Below, one piece after another: positions 8,107 through 14,193 of a stretch of DNA of 38,436 bases; position 1 is the first letter of the stretch, and every line of letters begins with the position of its first letter. The DNA comes from Planctomycetaceae bacterium (lineage in GTDB: Bacteria; Planctomycetota; Planctomycetia; Pirellulales; Pirellulaceae). Location of the stretch: NCBI GenBank assembly GCA_024225195.1, contig JAAEMV010000585.1, forward strand, positions 1 through 38,436, given 5' to 3'. The notes beneath the pieces are model-generated. The model saw only the letters and a program-made list of their open reading frames with translations. It did not search any database and had not been told where the DNA came from. The position numbers and the translations under genes are program-made.

Positions 8107-8632
8107 GCACCAAATAGCTGCCGGATTGATCCCTCGCCAAGCCTCTCAGAGTTCGCGGCAACCAAGTTTCGTCCCCTCTTGTTTAACGAGGTGGAAAGTT
8201 GACGCACGAACTCTTTTCTTTTCATGGTGTTTTTTTTCAACACGCGGGCGCCCGTGTTTCCATACGTCTGCAACGGTTGTAGCAGATGCTCTACGCGACC
8301 AGCGCTAATTTCGGTCTAACCCGACCCTAACCCGCAGCCTCGACGAAATAATTCGTTTTTATTTAACCCTTAAAGTTTGACTAAATCTAGTCGTGACTTA
8401 GGTTTCTAGTGAGTTGAGAGAACGACTAATTTGTTCTCTAAATTCAAGCCAATTCGCTACGTCGGATTGGCAATCCTGCACGCTTTTGAAGAAAGCAATT
8501 TGATAACGTGGGACAGCTGACAGTCGCAGGAAAAGTGCTCATCCACTTTGTCAGCCCGGCCCTTTTTTAATTTAGAACCATTTGGTTCAGATGCCCACAC
8601 GGGCACGTCAAATCCGTCGGAGGAAAGACAAG
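8107..8632. other. 526-bp intergenic region between kinase and flp pilin
   Basis: No convincing gene. A perfect 10-bp palindrome CGGGCGCCCG lies at 8245-8254, a 7-bp hairpin AGAGAAC/GTTCTCT at 8417-8439, and a terminator-like structure at 8510-8568. A 60-codon frame at 8126-8308 has no ribosome site and no recognisable composition. The pilin promoter must lie here, but I could not place it with confidence. Confidence 0.6.
8510..8568 (+). terminator. Terminator-like folded element in the flp leader
   Basis: GCTGACA (8516-8522) pairs with TGTCAGC (8549-8555); inside it AAGTG (8533-8537) pairs with CACTT (8544-8548), so the right arm is continuous and the left has a bulge. GGG near 8510 could extend it by pairing with CCC at 8560-8562, just before a run of six T (8563-8568). 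It lies 65 bp before the pilin ATG and about 400 bp after the kinase stop. It could end the kinase transcript or act as an attenuator for flp. Confidence 0.5.
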
Positions 8633-8821
8633 ATGAAGAAGTTTATTAACAAAATCGAAAAGTTCATGAAGTCGGAAGATGGCCCAACAGCAGTTGAGTA
8701 CGCCATTATGCTTGCTTTGATCGTTATTGTTTGCCTAACAGCTATTCAGGCTGTTGGTACAGCTGCAAACACAGCGTTCCAAAACATTGGTTCACAGATC
8801 AGCGGTTTGCCGTCGAACTAG
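8633..8821 (+). CDS. flp: Flp/Fap-type (class IVb) pilin
   Basis: A 62-residue prepilin, the major subunit of a Tad/Flp adhesive pilus. The lysine-rich leader of 17 residues ends at G17; cleavage G17|P18 leaves PTAVEYAIMLALIVIV with glutamate at +5 and tyrosine at +6, the class IVb signature. The hydrophobic helix runs to about residue 42, followed by a short soluble tail. The ATG at 8633 is fixed by an excellent ribosome site, GGAGGAAA at 8619-8626. Proline at +1 is somewhat unusual. It has its own terminator at 8860, as expected for a very abundant subunit. CpaA, encoded downstream, is the likely processing enzyme. Confidence 0.95.
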   Translation: MKKFINKIEKFMKSEDGPTAVEYAIMLALIVIVCLTAIQAVGTAANTAFQNIGSQISGLPSN

Positions 8822-8859
8822 TTTGGGGTCTGCCATCAGGTAGACTTTGCTAAATCATT

Positions 8860-8894
8860 AGCCCCTCAGCTCTTCGAGCTCAGGGGCTTTTTCC
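8860..8894 (+). terminator. Rho-independent terminator of flp
   Basis: GCCCCTCAGCTC (8861-8872) pairs with GAGCTCAGGGGC (8876-8887) with one central mismatch and a 3-base loop, followed by TTTTT. It isolates the pilin transcript from cpaA. Confidence 0.9.
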
Positions 8895-9208
8895 ACGTTA
8901 AAACCGCATCAAGGACAAGGTAACAGTTTACGAACGGAATTCATTCAAAACCTCTATTTGGATCGAGAAAATCAAATGGAATGGTTCGTCACAATTGGAA
9001 CGTTTGAGCAAGCCGTCGAGCTTGTCTGCTACTTTTGCACTTTGATCGCTGTTTTCCTGAGCTATTTATTCACGCTCAGATTTTAAGCGCAACGACCACG
9101 CGATCGCCGACCTATCGGTTTTGGAAACCGAGACCGTCAACACGAGAAAAAATGAGTTTTTCTCTCGCGAACCAACACAACACAACACAGAGTGCAGGAG
9201 TTTTTGTT
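8893..9208. other. Gap between flp terminator and cpaA
   Basis: 316 bp without an established gene. It contains a 36-codon membrane-peptide ORF (8976-9086, listed separately) and then the cpaA leader, with AGGAG at 9196-9200. The open frame of cpaA runs back to 9035, but that extension has no family resemblance. Confidence 0.5.
8976..9086 (+). CDS. Possible 36-residue single-pass membrane peptide
   Basis: ATG at 8976 to TAA at 9084-9086. The peptide starts MEWFVTIGTFEQAVELVCYF and then has TLIAVFLSYLF, so residues about 16-34 could span the membrane with a short amphipathic N-terminus. It lies between the flp terminator and cpaA in the same direction. The ribosome site is poor (GGATCGAG about 9 bases upstream). 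It could be a minor pilus component, a regulator, or chance. No homologue recognised. Confidence 0.35.
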   Translation: MEWFVTIGTFEQAVELVCYFCTLIAVFLSYLFTLRF

Positions 9209-9784
9209 ATGGAAGAGATTCTAGTTACCATGGCCGATAACTGGGTTTATTGGGCCGTCAGTATTTTTGCGATCATTGCCGCGTACATCGACGGCAAGGA
9301 ACTTCGAGTTCCCAACAAAATTACGTTTCCAATGATTATCAGCGGTTGGATTTACAGTGCCATTTTTTACGGAATGGACGGACAAGGCTGGTACATCGGA
9401 CTGATGTGGAGCCTCGCTGGCACCGCTGTCGGAATCGCGACACTGCTGCCAGCCTACGCTGTCGGCGGAATGGGTGCAGGCGATGTGAAGATGATGGCTG
9501 CAATTGGAGCCTGGGTTCACTGCACAATTACATTTTATGCCTTCTGCGTTTCGGCAATCGTTGGTGCCATTCTTGCCGTGATCATGGTGATCGCTGCCGG
9601 GGAAGGAAGAAAGCACTTCAATCAGTTCTTCTTCATCCTCAATGAAATCACCACGATTAAAAATCCCGAAGCACTTGCAGAAATTGCGACCGAAAGAAAA
9701 AGCTCGATGCGTTTGCTGCCCTACGGAATTCCATTAGCCATCGGAACCGTATTGTATTTCGCTTGGATGGGATACCTCATCTAA
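9209..9784 (+). CDS. cpaA: Prepilin peptidase of the A24 family, CpaA/TadV type
   Basis: An inner-membrane aspartyl protease that cuts the leader from Flp prepilin. The 191-residue protein has about six hydrophobic segments and both catalytic aspartates: D28 in AAYIDGKELRVPNK and D92 in the GMGAGD motif. It lacks the N-terminal methyltransferase domain of PilD, as usual for CpaA/TadV. The ATG at 9209 is supported by AGGAG eight bases upstream; an upstream start at 9035 would add 58 unrelated residues. The C-terminal third (about 125-175) has a cytoplasmic loop with EIATERKSS before the last membrane span. It ends before a terminator at 9808. Confidence 0.92.
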   Translation: MEEILVTMADNWVYWAVSIFAIIAAYIDGKELRVPNKITFPMIISGWIYSAIFYGMDGQGWYIGLMWSLAGTAVGIATLLPAYAVGGMGAGDVKMMAAIGAWVHCTITFYAFCVSAIVGAILAVIMVIAAGEGRKHFNQFFFILNEITTIKNPEALAEIATERKSSMRLLPYGIPLAIGTVLYFAWMGYLI

Positions 9785-10084
9785 GACCTACGCATTGTTC
9801 CGATTCTGCCGGATTTGATTCCAATTAGACCTGTCCGGCTTTTTTTGGACTGAGAACCCAATAGAACCGAATTAATCCGAAAAGGGCTGCTTGCACGGTG
9901 CAATGCAAGCAAGCAGCTCCTCGGATCGAAGTTTCGATTGAAGGAAACGAGTTTCAAGGACGGGTTGTTGATTGCATTGCCAGACTGAAGCGATTTTTAT
10001 TTAAGCCAATTATTAAGCCTAATCTTCGGTTCACACCAAGTGATTGGCGAACAACCCTAAACCGCTGTTGTTGAGGTGAAACCT
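9785..10084. other. cpaA-cpaB intergenic region
   Basis: 300 bp with no gene. It holds the cpaA terminator and a second hairpin: GCTGCTTGC (9886-9894) with GCAAGCAGC (9909-9917), 14-base loop, no T-tract. From 9990 the sequence is AT-rich with a near-repeat TAAGCCAAT/TAAGCCTAAT and probably contains the promoter of cpaB. Confidence 0.55.
9808..9846 (+). terminator. Terminator after cpaA
   Basis: GCCGGA (9808-9813) pairs with TCCGGC (9834-9839) around a 20-base loop, followed by seven T (9840-9846). Confidence 0.7.
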
Positions 10085-11107
10085 ATGAAATCTAAGTCAT
10101 TCATGCTAATGGTTCTATCGATGGGGTTTGGACTCGTTGCCGCGATCGGCATCAGCCAGGTTTTAGGACAAAAATCCGCGAACGCTGAGCCAGAAAAGGA
10201 ACATGGGCCGGTCATCGTGGCTGCCATGGATTTGGATCCTAACTCGCGTTTGACAGAAGAAAATGTCAAAATTGAGAACTGGCCGCTCGACATCGTTCCC
10301 GATGACGCGGCCACAAGCCTCGACGACATTGAAGACATGGTTAACCGCAACCGTCTTGGAAAAGGTATGCCTATCCAAAAATCGGTAATCGTCAACGAAA
10401 AATCCGTTGCCTCTCTCTCAATCCCAAGTGACATGAAAGTGGTTGCGATCAAAGTTCCTTCAGATGATCTATTTGGTGGCCTACTTAGCCCAGGCGACAA
10501 AGTCGACGTAATCGGATTATTTACAAAGCGGGATAAGAAAAATCCGAACCGAATCAACCAGACTTCCAAGACATTCCTGCGAGGGCTTCAAGTTTTCAGC
10601 ATCAATAACAGCATGAAATCAGTCGAAACTCGCGAAGACAGTCCAACTGCGGGAACGAACTCAGCGGTTGTCGGTGTGTTAGCTACGGAAGAGCAGGCCG
10701 AAGCAATGTACTACGTACAAAGAACAGCTCAAATCAAACTCACGCTTCGAGGTGACGAAGCGACCAACGACGACGACATCGAAAGCCTAGACGAAATCAT
10801 GGGCTGGAACCTCATCGAAGAAGATGAAGAGGATCCTGAAAACGAAGAAAATATCGTCACTGTCGCGGCAAGCGATGCGGAAACCGAATCTAAAGACCCC
10901 CTCACAATGACGATTTGGAGCGGGAATTCGCCTGAAAATTACACATTCACCCCCGGCTTACTTCCGCAAAGCACCATCCCTGATATCAACATGGCTCCGA
11001 TCGTCCCCGTAAATTCCGAAGATGCGGATGACGACGATGAGGCTGACTCTGACGGCTCTAACGAAATTGATCGCAATTTGGAAGAAGATCAATATCAGGG
11101 TGAATAG
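10085..11107 (+). CDS. cpaB: Flp pilus assembly protein CpaB (SAF domain, RcpC-like)
   Basis: A 340-residue periplasmic protein that works with the secretin in Tad pilus assembly. It has an N-terminal signal or anchor (MKSKSFMLMVLSMGFGLVAA), a SAF domain at about 41-105 (VIVAAMDLDPNSRLTEENVK to GKGMPIQKSVIV) and the RcpC/CpaB beta domain (VVAIKVPSDDLFGGLLSPGD, KVDVIGLF, TSKTFLRGLQVFSI). Two acidic stretches stand out: EEDEEDPENEEN near 240-252 and a very acidic C-terminal tail of about 30 residues. The ATG at 10085 follows GAGGTGA by six bases; a GTG at 10076 overlaps that ribosome site and is rejected. cpaC follows after 170 bp. Confidence 0.9.
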   Translation: MKSKSFMLMVLSMGFGLVAAIGISQVLGQKSANAEPEKEHGPVIVAAMDLDPNSRLTEENVKIENWPLDIVPDDAATSLDDIEDMVNRNRLGKGMPIQKSVIVNEKSVASLSIPSDMKVVAIKVPSDDLFGGLLSPGDKVDVIGLFTKRDKKNPNRINQTSKTFLRGLQVFSINNSMKSVETREDSPTAGTNSAVVGVLATEEQAEAMYYVQRTAQIKLTLRGDEATNDDDIESLDEIMGWNLIEEDEEDPENEENIVTVAASDAETESKDPLTMTIWSGNSPENYTFTPGLLPQSTIPDINMAPIVPVNSEDADDDDEADSDGSNEIDRNLEEDQYQGE

Positions 11108-11277
11108 GTTCGAATTAGCTATATGTAACGTATGACTTTGTCTGGTTTTAACACTGAAAAACCGCTGGGCAGTTCGGGTGTAACTTTTCACCGACTGCAG
11201 CCGTCATGGATGACTCCGGTAAGACTGACTTCGTTTCAAATTACAAAAGCCGATCCGTCCAACGCAAGGATTCATGG

Positions 11278-12828
11278 ATGAACAAGCGTCTTTCAACTCA
11301 ATTTCGCATTGTTTTTGCTTTAGCTGCAACCGCACTACTTGGTTTACCTGGCACGATCCAGGCACAAGTAGGTTTGAATTATCAGATCCGTCAAGAAGTG
11401 AAGACAATTCAGATGGTGGAGGGTTCGAACCAACGCCTTCAATTCGACTACAACATTCCTGAGTTGATGGTTGAGAACCCCGATGTTATCGGAGCGGTTC
11501 CGGTTACCCCGAACACGATTCTCGTGAGCGCATTGAAGCCCGGAATGTCGACCCTGACGGTCAGCGATCCAGACAAAAATCTCGAGATGATCAACATCGA
11601 AGTCTCGATTGATGTGAGAGAAGTCGAAGGGGCGATTGCAAAGATCTTCCCCGATTCACAAGTCAGTGTTAATCCCTTGAAGTCTAGCATTATCCTGACA
11701 GGTAACGTAGCAAGAGCCGACCAGGTAGAAAACATCGTCAAAGTCGCACGGGATTACTTCCCAGCGAATGTAATCAATGAGCTTCAGGTCAACGGTACGC
11801 AAAACATTGCGATCAAAGTGAAAGTCTACGAAGTCGCTCGCGGTAAACTGAGAAAGCTTGGCGTCGACTGGGCTTATTTAGGCGAGGAGTTCAATGTTGT
11901 CTCAAGTGTGGCTCAGTTGATTCAGGATGTTTCGACCGGAGATTCCGCTGGTACCTCGGCGAACTTTGCCTTTGGTGTTCTGAACGATGGAAAGAGATTC
12001 AACGCGTTCATCGAAGCACTCGAAAGCAATAACCTGGCGAAACTGCTGGACCAACCGGTCCTCGTTGCCCAGAATGGACGGCCTGCCGAATTTCTCTCTG
12101 GTGGTGAAATCGCCATTCAGGTCGCTAGCGGACTGGGAACCAACTCCATCGAGTACCGCCCCTTTGGTACCAAGCTTGATGTCGTGCCAATCATTCACGG
12201 CCAAGGTCAACTTACGCTTGAAATTCGAGCAGAAGTTTCCGAGGTCGCTGCTGACCTTGCTGGTGACGCTGGTGTCCCAGGATTCCGGGTGCGACGTGTG
12301 AACACCGGCGTAAAGATGAAAGCTGGCCACACACTTGCTCTCGCAGGAGATTACCGCGAAAAGGATGAGACAGAAGTCCGTGGAATTCCTAAGTTGATGC
12401 ACAACCCATGGTTTGGCCCCGCCTTCCGATCGGTCATGGACAAATCCAATGAGACCGAACTGGTCTTCTTACTTACACCAAACTTCATCAGTGAAGTTGA
12501 ATCAGACCAGCTTCCCGAGTATGGCCCAGGAAGGCTCACAACACGGCCATCAGATCGTGAGCTATTCATCAACGGCTACACCGAAGTACCACGCTGTGAA
12601 GACGACTGCCCCATTGATGACAGCTTTGGCAGCACTCGCGGAAGAGGCAATTTCCCATTCATGACGCCCGAATCTGCTAAGCAGTCGAACCCGGCAAGTA
12701 ACTCTCCGTTCCAACTAAAAACTATTGCGAACCAAACGAACGGTTCGCAAAACGCAAAAGTTAAGTCTCAACCAGAGCGTGAGTCAAAGTCAATTTTCAA
12801 ATGGCCCTTTAAGACAAAAACCCGCTAA
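11278..12828 (+). CDS. cpaC: Tad/Flp pilus secretin CpaC (RcpA)
   Basis: The outer-membrane pore through which the Flp pilus emerges; 516 residues. A signal peptide (MNKRLSTQFRIVFALAATAL, cleavage near A29) is followed by the pilus-formation N-terminal domain (about 36-112), a BON-like domain (113-175), and the secretin domain (about 240-405) with NLAKLLDQPVLVAQNGRPAE, IEYRPFGTKLDVVP and GIPKLMHNPWFG, the latter matching the VPxLGxxPxxGxLF secretin motif. A tail of about 110 residues carries a C440-x3-C444 pair and ends in basic residues. The ATG at 11278 has AAGGA eight bases upstream; the in-frame ATG at 11206 would bury the signal peptide. Part of the run cpaB-cpaC-cpaE. Confidence 0.92.
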   Translation: MNKRLSTQFRIVFALAATALLGLPGTIQAQVGLNYQIRQEVKTIQMVEGSNQRLQFDYNIPELMVENPDVIGAVPVTPNTILVSALKPGMSTLTVSDPDKNLEMINIEVSIDVREVEGAIAKIFPDSQVSVNPLKSSIILTGNVARADQVENIVKVARDYFPANVINELQVNGTQNIAIKVKVYEVARGKLRKLGVDWAYLGEEFNVVSSVAQLIQDVSTGDSAGTSANFAFGVLNDGKRFNAFIEALESNNLAKLLDQPVLVAQNGRPAEFLSGGEIAIQVASGLGTNSIEYRPFGTKLDVVPIIHGQGQLTLEIRAEVSEVAADLAGDAGVPGFRVRRVNTGVKMKAGHTLALAGDYREKDETEVRGIPKLMHNPWFGPAFRSVMDKSNETELVFLLTPNFISEVESDQLPEYGPGRLTTRPSDRELFINGYTEVPRCEDDCPIDDSFGSTRGRGNFPFMTPESAKQSNPASNSPFQLKTIANQTNGSQNAKVKSQPERESKSIFKWPFKTKTR

Positions 12829-12918
12829 ACTGACAGACTATTGTTTACTTCGCTGGAACTGCAAAATGCGGAACCGGCCTAACAACGACCCTCGGCAGCC
12901 TAAACACACGGATAACAA

Positions 12919-14112
12919 ATGAGCGATACGCTACGCATCTCGATTTGCGATCCAGACGAAACAACTCGAGAAAATCTGAAACGCTACCTCATTGGCATGG
13001 ACCAAATCTGGCTTGAAGCAGATTGTTCTCGCTACGAGTTCTTCGCTGAAATTGTCTCTCAGACCACTCCCGAAATCGCAATCATCGACATTGATTCCGA
13101 TGACGAAAAAGCGATGCAGCTCGTAGAAGAAATTTCAAAAACACATCCGTCGATTGGTATTATTGTCGTCAGCAACCGAACCGATGGCCAAATGATCCTC
13201 CGAGCAATGCGTTCCGGAGCAAGAGAATTCCTTAACTCCCCAATTCAAATCGACGAACTCGTCGGAGCCCTTGATCGAGTTGCTGCCAACACAGATGGTA
13301 AGCAACGCAGCAACGCTGGAAATATCATTGCTGTCGCCGGAGCATCCGGGGGGGTGGGAAACACATCGATCGCTGTCAACCTCGCGGTCGCGTTGGCCGC
13401 CAACCCAGAGCGCAGCGTCGTACTGATTGACCTCGACCTTGCCCTCGGTGACGCCGATGTCTTCCTCGACATGATCCCGGATTACACCCTGCTCGATGTC
13501 GCTCAGAATATCTCACGACTCGACCTCGCGCTTTTAAGAAAATCACTGACAAAGCACGAATCTGGTGTATACCTGCTTCCGCGACCGGTACAAATCGAAG
13601 ACATGTCTGCGATTTCTAACGAAGATCTAAAACGGGTAATCGGGTTACTGAAAGCCTCGTTCACCCACCTCATCATTGATCTCTCAAAATCATACAGTCG
13701 GCTCGACATCACAGCCTTAGAAAGTGCAAACAGCATAGTCTTGCTGACACAACTTGACCTGCCTTGTCTGAGAAATGTTGTGAGACTTCTCTCATCACTG
13801 GAGACCTACGACGACGTCAACGACAAAATCAAAATTGTCGTAAACCGGGTAGGCCTCGACAAAATGCAGATCAGCTCGACGAAAGCAGAAGAGACAATCG
13901 ATCGAGACATCTTTTGGAGAATACCCAACAACTATCCCGTCATTTCCGAATGCAGAAACAACGGCGTACCTTTGCTAGAGAACGCCAAGAATGCTGCGAT
14001 CACTCAATCGATTTGCGAACTCGCCGAAAAGCTGTCCGGCGATTTCGAAGAGGATGAAGGAAAATCAAATAAAAAAGATCGAATGTCTTGGCTAAAATTT
14101 CTCGGCAAATAG
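12919..14112 (+). CDS. cpaE: Pilus assembly/localisation protein CpaE (TadZ), receiver-like plus ParA/MinD-like domain
   Basis: Positions the Tad pilus at the cell pole in the family. Residues 1-120 form a response-regulator-like fold (D57 in AIIDIDS, LNSPIQIDELVGAL). Residues about 135-360 form a MinD/ParA-type domain: IIAVAGASGGVGNTSIAVNL, VVLIDLDLALGDAD (D171), SIVLLTQLDLPCLRNV. In the P-loop the usual lysines are absent: the signature position after GGVG is N148 rather than K. TadZ proteins commonly deviate here, so weak or no ATP hydrolysis is expected. ATG at 12919 with GGAT a few bases upstream, 90 bp after cpaC. The gene ends the run; the next gene is convergent, and no cpaF, tadB or tadC follows. 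Confidence 0.9.
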   Translation: MSDTLRISICDPDETTRENLKRYLIGMDQIWLEADCSRYEFFAEIVSQTTPEIAIIDIDSDDEKAMQLVEEISKTHPSIGIIVVSNRTDGQMILRAMRSGAREFLNSPIQIDELVGALDRVAANTDGKQRSNAGNIIAVAGASGGVGNTSIAVNLAVALAANPERSVVLIDLDLALGDADVFLDMIPDYTLLDVAQNISRLDLALLRKSLTKHESGVYLLPRPVQIEDMSAISNEDLKRVIGLLKASFTHLIIDLSKSYSRLDITALESANSIVLLTQLDLPCLRNVVRLLSSLETYDDVNDKIKIVVNRVGLDKMQISSTKAEETIDRDIFWRIPNNYPVISECRNNGVPLLENAKNAAITQSICELAEKLSGDFEEDEGKSNKKDRMSWLKFLGK

Positions 14113-14193
14113 TCCTAGCAGAACCTTCATGGCCGCGTCTTCTAAAGGCAAGTATCTGGCAATCTTATTCGCCACACGGTCTAAAGCTGCCGC

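Noticed and set aside
8464-8500. Sigma-54-like sequence TTGGCA...TGCA before flp
   Set aside because: The spacing between GG and GC is 7, not 10, bases.
11902-12402. 166-codon minus-strand frame
   Set aside because: Shadow of the cpaC secretin domain.
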